Shown: piece by piece, positions 10,410-21,234 of the stretch
Layout: each line of letters begins with the position of its first letter
How positions within the stretch are numbered: position 1 is the stretch's first letter
From: Dactylis glomerata
Taxonomy: Eukaryota; Streptophyta; Magnoliopsida; Poales; Poaceae
Reading direction: 5' to 3'
NCBI GenBank assembly: GCA_007115705.1
Contig: QXEO01000546.1
Location: 5,668,124-5,732,123, forward strand
Length of the DNA stretch: 64,000 nucleotides
Made by a program: the position numbers and the translations under genes
The notes under the pieces: model-generated
The model's input: only the letters and a program-made list of their open reading frames with translations
The model's database searches: none
Told to the model about the DNA's origin: nothing

Positions 10410-12971
10410 AACTCCTGCTCGTCCTCGAGTAGGTAAGTGATAACAAAAGAATAATTTTTGAGGTGACATGCACCTACACAATCTTGATCATATATGTAAG
10501 CATTGGTGAGCTGGGATCAATAGAACTTAAAACATGGCATGAAGATATAATCGTGACAATAAGAACTTAGCAACCATGTTGTAAACATGCAAATAAACAC
10601 AAACAAAAGATCATGATAATGAAACAATGAAAGTCAAACATGTGTTCAAATCATAAGGAAAACATACAAAAGGTTTTTAGCTTGTCCTTCAAAGAGAGCA
10701 AAACATAAATGCATAGGACACCTCAAAGTTTAAGAGGGCGACTAGATACAAATAATTTAAGAACAAGTGATACCAACAATATGAATCAATCAATGAACTT
10801 TGGGACAATGCATATCACACTAAGAATGACAACTATGCTCTCTTAATGGTGCATAAAGAAAGAAGGTGGTGACTCAACATAAAAGTAAAAGAAAGGCCCT
10901 TCGCAGAGGGAAGCAGTGATCAAGCATGTGCTAGAGCTTTTCATTTGTAAAACAGAGAGATAAAACTTGATTTTGAGAGGTGGTTGTCTTTGTCAACGAC
11001 TGGCAATGGGGTTCTTACTATCTTCCATACAAAAATGAAGCAAGTTTTTGAGAGAGAGATTGTCACTTTTGTGCTCTTTTTATAAAACTTGGCACTCCTC
11101 CCCACCTTTTTCCTTTCACATACCATGGCTAACCGATTCCATCGGGTGCCCACCAACATTCACATTCTTTGGAGGAGTGCCTTTTTTCTTTCTTTTTCTT
11201 TTTTTTTTCTTTTTGGAATAAGCAATATGGAAGATAGCAAATCCGACCACTACGTCCCCATGAGCTGAAAACAGTGTCACAAAACAAGAAGTGTTTTGAA
11301 GGTTTTTGAAAGGTAGCACATGAAAATTTTACTTTGGAATGGCTTACAAATACCATGCATAGGAGTTTATAGTGGACACAATGACAAACTTGGTTTTTAG
11401 GAGTTGGATGCACGAGTAGAGCTCATACTCAGTACAAGGCGAGGGCTAGAAAAAGACTGGGAGCGACCAACTAAGAGAGCAATAATGGCCATAATCATGC
11501 AAAGCGACAAAGCGACATTAAAAGAAGCATAAGATGGCATCAAAAGTCAAAAACTAAATGATCATGAAGGCTATTGGTGACTTTGTAAGAGTCTAACATG
11601 TGTGAGCATGCGCCAAGTCAACCCAAATAAAGCATCAAGGAGAAAACCAAAATAATGCTTCCATACAATAAAAACAACGCATGATTTTTTCAAAGGCTCA
11701 TTAAGCAATCTCAGTTATTTGAGACAAGTCATGCTACAGCAAAACCACTAAGCATACTATCAAAAAGACATCAAGCATGACATGAAAAAGCCTAAGCCGC
11801 AGTCTACACAAGCTCCTTCTTGTACCACTATTTTGCACAAAGCTTTTTCTCTTTTCCAACACCATTTGAAATTTTTATAAACACCTCTTTTGATGAAAAC
11901 CAATGAAGATCAGAGGCAAAAATGCACCTTGATGAAAAGATATGACAAGGTCTGAACGCAAATCAAGGCGAAAACGAAAACCAAAAGCAGTAGCGGAAAA
12001 GAAGAACACTCGATTTTTAATAAGAGTGAAAACTAGAGCGTTCTTTGCAAATGAAAACGAGTACATCTCCTCCAAAGGAATTTGTTGGGGTCCAACCATT
12101 TATTGCAGCAAACAAACAAACTAAACCAAGTAAGAAAACTAAAACAACTGACGCTCCAAGAAAAACACATAGTGCATGAAGCAATAAAAATATAGTGTTT
12201 TGAAAGGTGACCTGATTTTTGCCGATGAAGAAGGGGTGCCTCGGGGGCATCCCCAAGCTTTGACGCTTGTACTTCTTGGATATTTCTTGGGGTGATGCAT
12301 GGGCATCCCCAAGCTTGAGCTTTTGTCCATTCTTCAACTCATCTCATCATTCTCCAATCCCTACACTTGAAAACTTCCTTCATACAAAACTAAACACAAT
12401 TCTATTAGCAACATTAGTGTAAGCATAAAATATAATCAACCTCTTTTTGCTTCAGGTTTCAACTCAAAACCACCACATATATAGCAAATACTACTGTAGC
12501 AACTCCCCAAAAAGTTCCATGATCAAAAGAACTCAAAAGAAAGCGATAAAGTGGCAAACACAAATATTGGCAGAAATCTGTCAAAACTGAACAGCTGACA
12601 AAGGTCGAATTGTTTAGGGATTTTCTGTTCCTCAAATCAAAAAGTGTTCAACTAAGAAAAGTTTGGATATAACCTGGGGCATATGCACAAGAAATAGCAG
12701 GTCCAAAAGAGAAACAGAGAATTTTCACGAATTTTTATGGTGCAGCACCGAAAACAGTTTCATGACAGCAACATCCCCAAATCTTTACCTCACTCAAATT
12801 AGAGGCTTCTCTTGGCACAAAAACGAAATAAACAAGATAAGGAGCGGTCATTACAGTAGTAATGACTTCCAAGACTCAAATAAAAGAAAAAGTACTGAAA
12901 AGAAAACATTGGGTTATCTCCCAAGAGTGCTTTTCTTTAACGCCTTTGAGCTAGGCGCAGAAAATTGCGAA
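10410..12971 (-). other. Element A non-coding 3' body
   Basis: About 2.5 kb without a supported ORF lies between gag and the purine tract. It is homologous, in reverse, to the bodies of elements B (54600-56980), D (58635-59608) and C (62040-63800). Conserved passages include a CAAAGCTTGGGGATGCCC block and a pyrimidine/purine-rich stretch near 11180-11215. Its conservation without coding capacity suggests a role in RNA function or simply shared descent. Confidence 0.7.
12247..12316 (-). other. Two internal copies of the purine-tract 14-mer in element A
   Basis: AAGCTTGGGGATGC appears on the minus strand at 12247-12260 and 12303-12316, identical to the true tract at 10396-10409. Equivalent pairs lie in B (55071-55084, 55125-55138) and C (62694-62707, 62748-62761). 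They may be internal priming sites or a by-product of an old duplication. Confidence 0.7.
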
Positions 12972-13667
12972 TCAAGTAATATCAATAGATGAAGTGCTAG
13001 TTACCTCAGTAGGCTCTTTGAAGGTTCCCGAAGATGATTCAACCTGCAAGTCACCCTTAGTGGAACTAAGAGTCTTACCAATCTTAAGAACATGTTGAGA
13101 TTTAAGTGCAGAAACCTTGGGAACATACATAAATTTTTGCTCTTTTCCAACAAACACTTTCTCCTTCTTAAATTTAAGAGAAGAGAATATTAAACTAAGA
13201 GTTTCCATAGACTCCTCTAGTTTACCAATCCTTAAGTTTTGATTGTCATGAGTAGTGCTAGCCTCTAAAATTGTAATTCTCTTACCAATATTTTCTATTA
13301 ATTCACTAACGCGGCTAGCATTTTCTAGGATACTTGGCAAACTTTTTTCTAAGGAGCTGAGCTTTTCTACCACCTCTTCCAAGGTGGTCTCAGTCTTAGC
13401 AACATGAATAGGTGGTACTCCCATTAAACTTTCAATTATAGTGCATGCTTCTCCCGCGGGAGTACCCAGAAAATTACCTCCTGTAAGAGTATCAAGAACA
13501 TACCTATTCCAACTGGATATACCAACATAAAAATTTCTAAGGAGGATCGTGGTAGAGTGCTTTTTGGTACACCTATGATGAGCATTGTTAATACGGTACC
13601 AAGCATCTTTTAAACTTTCTCCCCCTTGTTGCTTAAAACTGCGAACTTCTACTTCAGGATTACTCAT
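12972..13667 (-). pseudogene. Element A gag-like ORF (231 aa, truncated gag)
   Basis: I start at ATG 13667 (MSNPEVEV); the open frame reaches upstream into the LTR but those residues are non-coding leader. Residues about 10-75 (SFKQQGGESLKDAWYRI, then a FYVGIS and GGNFL-type pattern) resemble the capsid-type retrotransposon gag domain of Athila elements. A long helical, probably coiled-coil segment follows (LEEVVEKLSSLEKSLPSI and onward). There is no CCHC zinc knuckle and no protease, so the protein ends where nucleocapsid should start. It could still form particles or be a decoy. The frame is open throughout; I label it pseudogene because the family's gag-pol is missing. Confidence 0.7.
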
Positions 13668-13837
13668 TTTAACAAAACTAAAAGCAGATAAGTAAAAACA
13701 ACTACCAAGGATTCTAATTTTTTGGGGTTTTTGATATAAAAAGCAATGCAGGTAAAATAAAATAAAGTAAAGCAAAACAAATAACAAAGTAAAGAATGTG
13801 TGTGCGAAGAACTCCCCTCGCAGAAGTCTTCTCTTCC

Positions 13838-13855
13838 TCCCCGGCAACGGCGCCA
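13838..13855 (-). other. Element A primer binding site (tRNA-Asp)
   Basis: The minus strand reads TGGCGCCGTTGCCGGGGA, complementary to the 3' end of plant tRNA-Asp, 10 bp inside the 5' LTR. tRNA-Asp priming is typical of Athila-type Gypsy elements. Confidence 0.85.
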
Positions 13856-13865
13856 GAAAAGAAGC

Positions 13866-15491
13866 TGCTACTCGGTGATGACGCCAGAAAAGAGCTGTGG
13901 CGTGTAGTTGACGTGGGAGCAGTAAGTCCTTGTGCGTGGTGAATGACCAGCCCGTTGGGAACCCCAAGAGGAAGGTATGATGAGTGTAGCGGCAAGTTTT
14001 CCCTCAGTTAAGAAACCAAGGTTTATCGAACAGGAGAGGAGAGACAATGACGACTGAAGGTGTTTGTGGAACCTGCACACACACAAACAAATACTTTGTT
14101 CCCAACTTGCGATGAGGTTGTCAATCTCACCGGTTTGCTTGAAACAAAGGTTATGAGCGTATCGAGTGGAAAATAGTAGAGTATGCTAGTAAAGTAAACA
14201 GTATGAGAAAAGTAAACAGGTGATTGCAATATGATGTAAATAGGACCGGGGTCCACAGTTCACTAGTGGTGTCTCTCCATAGATAAAATAACACATGCTG
14301 GGTAAACAAATTACAGTTGGGCAATTGATAGAATAAAGATAACGTGATATGTCAAGAAGATCACTATGAGATTTACTCTGGGCATTACAACAAAATACAT
14401 AGACCGCCATCCAACTGCATCTATGACTAATAATCCACTCCCGGGGATATCAATCCGAACACCCTAGAAGTATTAAGTTGCGAACAACAGATAATTGCAT
14501 TAAGCAAAGTGTGTAATGTAAACAAAGCATATGCCCTTGAGCATATGAATGTTGTTTTCTCCCTAGTAGCAACAGCACATCTACCACCTTAGAGGTTTCT
14601 GTCACTCCCCCAGGTGAAATAGAGACATGAACCCACTATCGAGCATAAATACCCCCTCTTGGAGTCACTAGCAACTACTTGGCCAAGATAGCTACTAACA
14701 ACGGAGAGCATGCAAGATCATAAACAACATAGAGATAACAAAAGATATAATTCAGTACAACAACTTAATCATAAACACCAATATTCATCGGATCCCAACA
14801 AACCAACATCATAGAATTACATAACGGTGATCTCAATCATGTATGGCAGCTCATGAGATCTAAACATGAAGCACATAGTGGAGAAGACAACCATCTAGCT
14901 ACTGCTATGGACCCATAGTCCAAGGTAGACTACTCACTCATCGCTCCGGAGGCAAGCATGGCGATGAAGAAGACCTCCGGTGGCGATTCCCCTCTCCGGC
15001 AGGGTGCCGGGAAGAGCTTCTGGACCCTCCTGATCTTCAGGTCGACGGCGGCGGCGTATCGCGATGTGTTCTGGAAATCTGATCGGGCACTTAGGTTTTT
15101 CCCGTCGGGGGGTCTTTATAGGCGAAGGGGCGTCGTCAGAAGAGGGGCCAGGTGGCCTCACAAGGCGGTGGCGCGGGCCAGGGGCTGGCCGCGCCACCCC
15201 TGTGTGTGGGCCCCTGGTCCCTCACCTCCTACTCTCCTTCGGATCTCTGGAAGCTTCCGGGTAAAATAAGACTTCAGGAACTTGTTTCGTCCAATTCCGA
15301 GAATCTTTCCTGTGTATCACTTCTGAAACACAAAAACAGCAGAAAACAGGAAACTGGCACTGTGGCACTTCGTTAATAGGTTAGTTCCGGAAAATGCATA
15401 AAAATGTCACTAAGTGTAACGAAACAATAGGCAAATGGTGTAAAAATAAGCATGGAGCATCAAAAATTATAGATACGTTTGAGACGTATCA
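13866..15491 (-). repeat. Element A 5' LTR
   Basis: A 1626-bp LTR, TG to CA, whose partner is 8769-10394. On the minus strand its last 80 bases contain a diverged primer-site-like word CTGGCGTCATCACCG at about 13870-13890, before the real primer site outside the LTR. Confidence 0.9.
15114..15121 (-). promoter_or_regulatory. TATA box of element A 5' LTR
   Basis: The minus strand reads CTATAAAG in a GC-rich context, the best TATA match of the LTR. The 3' LTR has it at 10017-10024. Related boxes occur in C (59979-59986) and, as TATATA, in B (51943-51950). Confidence 0.6.
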
Positions 15492-15496
15492 CACCT

Positions 15497-16112
15497 CCCA
15501 CGTAGACAGAATTGTTTGGATCCATAGACGACGTTCCTTGCTCGATCCCTGAACGTGTACTGCCTACGTGCCACCAACGCTGGATGCTAAGGAGGCGTCC
15601 TTGAAAGGTGGACTACGCGGGCGTCACTTCGGCGATGGCAGCGGTGGTCTCTTTGTTTTTTGTAATATGGACAGCGAGGAGTACATAGCCGAAGATTTTG
15701 GATTTGACAGCGCTTCGGCAATGGCTTCTCCCAGATTCGTGATCATTTTCTGGGCGAAAGCTCTGAGTCTCGATGCCAACATCGGCGATGCCCGCTTGTG
15801 TCGTTTCTGACTTGGCGGCGCCATTGTGGTAGCTTAGCCGCATTAGGGCTCCAGGTGAAAACCTTCGACTGTCCTGGTCTCGACAAAGATGGCGCATGCG
15901 TCGCTACCATCTTGGGAGCATCGTCGAGGAGCTTTGATTCCACTCGGTCTTGTTTCCGTGTCTTTGATGGCAAGTCTTGGTTCTTCTTATACTTTTTATA
16001 TTTATCTCTAATCTGTTGTGTAAGAGGATCTCTTCATCACCTTATGTCTATTCGGCCATATGTAATTTTATTAATAGAGCGAGACGAAATCATGTTTCGA
16101 GGTCACCCCTAG
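15497..16112 (+). other. Right part of the repeat-like sequence interrupted by element A
   Basis: This continues the sequence left of A across the TSD. It has a GC-rich start and an AT-rich end containing TTTATTAATAGAGCGAGACG near 16068, a style I associate with 3' ends of degenerate grass retroelements. No ORF with a recognisable product is present; frames at 15568-15810 and 15798-16112 are unsupported. Confidence 0.3.
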
Positions 16113-16399
16113 CACCCGTGTTGTGGCACATGTGCGCCGCACCAATTTAGCATCACGCCATGATATTTCCTTGTGCGTGTCCTAAATCACAGATTTTTGA
16201 CATCCAGATCTATTTGCATTGAAGGACGGGAACCAGAAAATCGTTGAAGAAAAAGAGGTGTAAAGAAAAAGGTGGCCAAATCCGTCTTCAATCCATATTC
16301 TTATTTTGTAGGTATGCTTTCATGATATTGGAAAGTATTTCACGTTGTTAAAATAAATATATAGACTACCTTTTTCTATCATTTTGGATTTTTAGAATA
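16113..16399. other. AT-rich intergenic sequence
   Basis: I see no gene, terminus or clear repeat in this stretch. Confidence 0.3.
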
Positions 16400-16538
16400 G
16401 TTGGCTAGAGGATCAATCCAATATGGTAACAGAGCCGGAGTTACTAAATTCAAACCCTAGCAAACGTGGTATTAAAAATAAAGTTTGAACTCGATATCTC
16501 TGGCTCTAATGTCTTATTGGATTGATGCATTAGCCAAC
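16400..16538. repeat. Imperfect inverted repeat with tRNA-like boxes
   Basis: The arm starting GTTGGCTAGAGGATCAATCC at 16400 pairs with the complement of the arm ending at 16538; arms are about 41 bp with a loop near 57 bp. The left arm and loop contain TGGCTAGAGGA, like a Pol III A box, and ATTCAAACCC about 45 bp later, like a B box. It may be a foldback MITE or a tRNA-derived SINE fragment. No TSD is obvious, and it is not a functional tRNA gene because no cloverleaf forms by eye. Confidence 0.45.
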
Positions 16539-16921
16539 TTTTGCAAACGTCCACACTGGTGGAAGGAGGCTATGATATGTATTTATATTCTCACCCGTCT
16601 TCATGTTTAGTTTATTTGCTTTCATATAAAACAGGATTTGCCTCTTCTTTATAGGACGCTAATTGATGCAATTAAGCCTCATGCATGATGATTGTTCCAG
16701 ATAGCTCTGTCGCTCTTCGCTGGGCAGATAGATTCCGTGACCAACAAATACTAGTCCATCTCGTATTCGTATGCATACCTACTTCGAGTCGTATTCGTAT
16801 TACACATAACCCGCCTATTAATTCAGGGGGAGGGAGCACTTGATCGAAAATATCACCAATCGAATCACGATTCACCAGAGCGACACGGCCATTGTAGTTA
16901 GATCTGTCATCCGTCGTCGCC
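16539..16921 (+). promoter_or_regulatory. Putative promoter and 5' UTR of GCK gene 2
   Basis: Candidate TATA words are CATATAAAAC near 16624 and TTTATATTC near 16582. Sequence becomes GC-richer after 16840, ahead of the start codon. No other element is recognised. Confidence 0.3.
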
Positions 16922-17206
16922 ATGGAGAACGCATCCTCCTCGTCGTCGCCGTCTCCAGATTCCTTGATCGACGGCACCATCAAGGCTCTCTTCTGCCTCG
17001 CCGAATGCGAGAATACGTTCGAGGCGGCGATCGCCGCGTGCTTCCCCGACCTCGACGCCGACGACAAGACGTCGGCACGGCAGCCGGTCGACGTCCAGGC
17101 GTGCGCCAAGGCAGGGGCGGCGCTGCGCTGTTGCATGAAGATGCAGGACAAGGCACGCGTGTACGAGCCGTACATCGGCGGCGCCGACGAGCACCAAATC
17201 GATTGA
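16922..17206 (+). CDS. GCK-domain (CHCH-like) small cysteine-rich protein 2
   Basis: A 94-aa protein from ATG 16922, in the strong plant start context GCCATGG. It is a clear paralogue of the 7275 gene: Ser-rich start, then DSLIDGTIKALFCLAECE, with cysteines at 25, 29, 40, 61, 70 and 71. The pairs are C29-X10-C40 and C61-X9-C71, followed by VYEPYI, close to the Tyr-Glu-Pro end typical of GCK domains. The extra Cys70 gives a CC doublet absent from the others. The spacer between the two pairs is two residues longer than in gene 1. Mitochondrial intermembrane-space location is inference from the CX9C pattern. Its 3' UTR starts AAGCCTCTAATGGTTT and is broken by a retroposed insert a few bases after the stop. 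Confidence 0.78.
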   Translation: MENASSSSSPSPDSLIDGTIKALFCLAECENTFEAAIAACFPDLDADDKTSARQPVDVQACAKAGAALRCCMKMQDKARVYEPYIGGADEHQID

Positions 17207-18003
17207 AGCCTCTAATGGTTTTTTTGAAAATCAATACCATGTATATTTATAGCAACAAATAGTACATGGTAGAGTTACACGAGCTGTCTTTGACGATTAC
17301 AAAATAAAGTCTAAAAGAAACTAGCAAATCTTCAAGGTCTTCAAATTCTTTCTTCTTCCATGACACAATTTTATACTTTTCTGAAGGCAGCCCAAGATAA
17401 ATATCAAACCATAAACCTGTAAATACCAATAGAGGTTCTCCCATAATTTTAATTTGAGCCGCAATGCCAAGGCTACATGCACGCGCGCAATCATTGAAGT
17501 AGTCAATCCACATAGGCAAGAGTACCAACATCAGTATGTCAGGGCAAAATAACCGGACAACTTGATCGCCGTCGCTGGGGAGTCGAGAGTATGAATCACC
17601 ATTGTCGAGGATGTAGCCGCCGGGACAAATACTGCGAGGATAATTCTCCTCGCGGCAACCAAGAGAAAAGTTCCAAAATCGATCTGGCGAAGCAAGATCT
17701 GAAGGACCATACCTAAAGGAGTTTAATCTTCCAACACCACCATTGACGCCGGGAGGAAGATCTCGTCGTCGATCGAAGGGTCGGAGATCAATTATTGTCG
17801 ATGATGCCATCTCCATTGACAGGGGCCACAAGAAGATGGCTACTAAACCCTAATCTAATCTTGTAAAAAGACTACTTTTATCAAAACCTCCACTCATAGA
17901 TCAGGTTCCCCACCCCTCCTGACACCGGCGAGGCCGGTCGGAGGAGGGGGAACCAATCTATGGTGGAGTAGGGGGAGAGGGACGCTAAAGCCTCTAATGG
18001 TTT
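17206..18003 (-). mobile_element. Retroposed 766-bp insert in the 3' UTR of GCK gene 2
   Basis: The 16-mer AAGCCTCTAATGGTTT occurs at 17206-17221 and again at 17988-18003, flanking 766 bp. A long TSD of this kind points to target-primed reverse transcription (LINE machinery). On the minus strand the insert ends in a short A-run (TTTTCAAAAAAA) directly before the TSD, which fits a poly(A) tail. The 5' end is at 17987. The insert carries a 194-aa ORF. It is either a non-autonomous LINE-like element or a processed copy of a gene. Confidence 0.7.
17247..17831 (-). CDS. Uncharacterised 194-aa ORF in the retroposed insert
   Basis: The frame is open from ATG 17831 to a TAA at 17247-17249; a second in-frame ATG lies seven codons on (MEMASS). 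I recognise no domain. The N-terminal half is polar with RRRDLPPGVNGGVGR; the middle has a hydrophobic run around DILMLVLLPMWIDYF; the end is hydrophobic and rich in F, V and L. The stop lies about 20 bp before the A-run, so the frame fills most of the insert. An intact frame of this length in a repeat-rich stretch suggests a young insertion or a functional donor, but composition alone does not prove coding. Confidence 0.35.
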   Translation of the reverse strand: MWPLSMEMASSTIIDLRPFDRRRDLPPGVNGGVGRLNSFRYGPSDLASPDRFWNFSLGCREENYPRSICPGGYILDNGDSYSRLPSDGDQVVRLFCPDILMLVLLPMWIDYFNDCARACSLGIAAQIKIMGEPLLVFTGLWFDIYLGLPSEKYKIVSWKKKEFEDLEDLLVSFRLYFVIVKDSSCNSTMYYLLL

Positions 18004-18154
18004 ATAACGTAGTGCGCCTTCGTTTTTTCTAGTAGTATAAATTAGACTGGAGTTTCCTGGGAGTGTTCCAATTAGTATGTTTTTTTCTGCTTTTGGAAAG
18101 AGTTATCTTGCGGTTTCCAGTTTTCAATTGAACTTCTGTAAAACTTGTCCCTAA
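18004..18154 (+). other. Displaced remainder of the GCK gene 2 3' flank
   Basis: Sequence after the second TSD copy continues the original 3' flank of the gene, AT-rich and without an ORF, up to the Helitron border. Confidence 0.45.
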
Positions 18155-18167
18155 CTAGTAAGTCTGC

Positions 18168-18181
18168 ACGTGCACGCACGT
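18168..18181 (-). other. Helitron 3' terminal hairpin
   Basis: ACGTGC and GCACGT form a 6-bp stem with a 2-nt loop, nine bases from the terminal CTAG. Plant Helitrons carry such a hairpin roughly 10-12 bases from the end. Confidence 0.6.
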
Positions 18182-19111
18182 TTCAATCAACATATGTGAA
18201 TTCAATTTGAATTCATACAAGTACAAAATAGACTATGTATGTTACAAATAACAAGGACAATTACTTCATATTGGGTCAAAAATAGTGACATTCAAATTCT
18301 GAGAGCTTCCCATATTGGAAATAACATGAAATACTTCCAAATTCTGTATGAGTATTTCTCTCTAGTAAAACATACCTTAGTCAAAAATTAATGGCTTACG
18401 GAACATAAACAGAATGTCCTTTCATGAATTAATATATGTCTGTCTATTCCTAACATGGCAACCCGCTGATATTGCTCTCGGCTTAGTCCGATTTGGCATG
18501 GCAACTTCACGTGCTTACTCAATCCACAAAACTCACCATTCGAAAGGAAAAAAAATCCAAGAAACTCCTGGGGCCATGCATAAGAAACCAATGTCATCGA
18601 TGCCTAAAGCAAGCCGCGGTACTTTACTAACCAACCATGTTTCTCGTGTTGCTATCAGTTGCAGTCCTCCCTTTATGCTTAACCTTGCAGTCCTACCAAC
18701 CATGTTTTGACACCAATAATCATGTAAAATTGATATTCTCACCAATTTAGACAAAAGGTAGTGACCCATCTTATTTACAAGAGACAACAATCCCAGCTTC
18801 ACACATCAATAGCTACATGAGAAATCCGACTCCAACTTATATGAAAAATCATGGGGACACCGAGACTCTTAACCGAAGCTTTTTTTTATGAAAGTAGTTT
18901 CCTCCCTGCTTTCATTAACAAAGCATAGGTGACTACCAGTATCCTTACAACCACTGTTCATGCAAACACTCGCCTTAAGCTAAAAGTTTTTGCTCCACAA
19001 ACGAATGCTCACATCAGATAACTAACATTACTGTTGTTGCTGATTCAGTGCAGGATTTGAATATCAAAACATAACAGCCAATGAGGCTATGCGATTCATA
19101 TAGAAAATTAC

Positions 19112-19236
19112 CTTCAGTGATGCACTCCCACTCACATCAGATAACCAGAGGTCTCTAAAAGGCCATGCCATGAACATGTGCTCCAGAATGTTGAACGAAG
19201 CAAGGAAGTCCAGATCTGCTATAGTTGCCTTTATGC
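19112..19236 (-). pseudogene. Exon-like fragment 1 inside the Helitron
   Basis: A 125-nt minus-strand block has an AG acceptor at its upstream edge (after ATATGTAG) and a GTAATT donor at its downstream edge, with an open frame reading LEHMFMAWPFRDLWLSDVSG in its middle. I cannot name the parent gene. Its borders and orientation suit a captured exon. Confidence 0.35.
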
Positions 19237-19329
19237 CTACATATGAGGTAAAAAGGAAATAGCTTATCGTAATCACAAGAATTAAAATAAGGATAGTAAG
19301 AAACAATCCAGTAGAAGTTCTGCATCCTC

Positions 19330-19495
19330 TCAGCGTCCTGTGGTGAACTCGTGTGAATGTTGCGGATTAGTCCACACCTCGGTCAGACGATTCAACATAT
19401 AAATGCAGCTTCTGAATATGCGCAACCATGGTTTCAACACTAAGGTGTAGAGTGCTATATCCGATGAAATGTCTTCAGGCTCTGGAGGATAAACT
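19330..19495 (-). pseudogene. Exon-like fragment 2 inside the Helitron
   Basis: An open minus-strand block begins after a GGCAG acceptor-like site with YPPEPEDISSDIALYTLVLK and continues through a basic, aromatic stretch (PWLRIFRS). A GAG-GTGTGG donor-like site lies near 19385. It is upstream of fragment 1 in the same direction, as consecutive exons would be. Parent gene unknown. Confidence 0.3.
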
Positions 19496-21052
19496 GCCAC
19501 CATTACTCTTTTAGGAAAAAATCGTTTTCATAGTGACAATGTAAATTAACTAAAGCACCCCAAAGTCTGCTAAGACCAAGCAAACTAACCAGAATGGTAA
19601 TAGCAAAAAAAACAATTCAGGGTTCACATTACTCAATATGTTTTACTGGTATGGAAATAAATAGAGATATTATGTACACTAACTGTGCATAAAGTACAAA
19701 CATGTTCCAGCTGTCTTACATCCTATGAAGAAAGAGCAATTTCCATAGCCTACATAACTGCATGAGTAATTGATTAGATAAAAATATATATAGCACCAAA
19801 AGGGCGCAGGACATCTAATTATCCCTCAAGGACATCTTATTAGCCAAAGCACCCTCATGCTCCCTTTCAACTTGCATCGGCTCTGGCAAGGATTTGACGC
19901 TAACTACAAAATGCTGACAACTTGAAGCAAGTTACGATATCCCTCCGCAAATATCCTTGGCGAGATTCTCTGAAACCAATACTACCGCTGAGGCTAGATA
20001 CATTTGTTCATAATAATGGCAAATGGACAAAATCTACTTGAAACAGGAAACATCAGCCATACCATGGTGTTAAGAGAAAAGCTACCTACATATAGGATCA
20101 TTATCATTAGACTTATAATTACTTTGCCCGACATGCATAAAGTTGAACTTGAATCATTAACAACTTAGTTGCAAAAAGAAGACACCAAATATGAGACAAC
20201 AGAGATGTGCCAAAATCACAAGGTGTGTTGGGAGCAGATAAATTCGGTCACCTCCTCACCATTGAGGGTTTAACCATGTTGGATTCAGCACGAATGAGCG
20301 CCTTGACGCTGGTACATCAACAATGACATTACATGAGAAGAATCATATTCCAATATATGCTTGAAACAGAAAAGATATCGTGCTTATTTTAACATAAGCT
20401 CTGCTGCTAGGCCCTCTAAACTGGCTGCGTCAAAATATAACATATAAAATTGAATTATCAAGGCTATATATCGACATGAACAGTTAAAAAAATTAAGAAA
20501 TGAAAACTAACAAAGCTGGCAAGATGCTACAGCTAGGAAACATCAACTGAACTTGAAACCCTCTATTTATTCCGATAGCTCATAGCCCCTAGATTATTCA
20601 TTTAAAATGAAACCAGACCACCAATTTATAGCGTTACAAAGTTGAAAGTCAGCAGATGATTCCAGCCTCACAGAACGACTACTCACAGATCAGGCGCACA
20701 ACAAACAGGCTGCCTAAACATTCCATTTGAATAAAGCACAACTATGTGAGAGCATTAGGGAGGGAACTATACCATCCCTAACATTCAAATTCATTGAGAT
20801 GCAATAATAACCTGCTTAGTACAACTGAAGATGTGCCTTGAATTAGCGGAGCGGCATTGGTACAGTTTAAGCGATTAACCTGAATGGCCGAACCTAGGCT
20901 AATCTGAAGACCGTGACGGATGGTTCGTGGACCTGAATACCATAGCACACCCTAATCCTCAAGAGATCAAGAGGCAGAGGAAGATGTACCGCTCGTGGAG
21001 GGTGGCCTCAATTCCCTGGCCTAGGTGTGCAGTCAGGCCTCGCCTCCGCGGC

Positions 21053-21234
21053 GTGCAGTTCGACTTTGATTCCCCAACGTGCAGTTCGGCTTTGATTCTC
21101 CAACGTGCAGTTTGGCTTTGATTCCCCGGGTTGCAGTTCGACCTTGATTCCCCGGCGTGCAGGGCGTGCTCGATTCCCCGGCGTGCAGGGTGTCCTCGAT
21201 TCATCTGCATGGAGGGAGCCCTTGATTCCCCGGC
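21053..21234 (+). repeat. Seven-copy 26-bp minisatellite
   Basis: The unit GTGCAGTTCGACTTTGATTC plus six bases repeats seven times without spacing, with rising divergence to the right. Because 26 is not divisible by 3, each unit shifts frame, so the ORFs here are incidental. It lies in the GC-rich 5' end of the Helitron. Confidence 0.8.

Larger units (their letters stand above)
8769..15491 (-). mobile_element. Element A: complete pol-less Gypsy (Athila-type) LTR retrotransposon
   Basis: The element is 6723 bp with 1626-bp LTRs at an exact offset of 5097. It is flanked by the 5-bp TSD CACCT at 8764-8768 and 15492-15496. A tRNA-Asp primer site and a purine tract fix the minus orientation. The 3471-bp interior contains one gag-like ORF and a long non-coding 3' body; no protease, reverse transcriptase, RNase H or integrase is present, so it must move in trans. 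I counted about 14 substitutions between the LTRs (under 1 percent), so it is a recent insertion. LTR style and primer suggest the Sabrina/WHAM-like Athila group, which is tentative. Confidence 0.9.

Noticed and set aside
11180..11220. Basic Lys/Arg-rich peptide in ORFs at 11116-11413 as a nuclear signal
   Set aside because: It derives from a simple A/G-rich run shared by the element bodies (also near 56180).
12663..12992. 109-aa + strand ORF
   Set aside because: It is antisense to the conserved non-coding body of element A and is found broken in the other elements.
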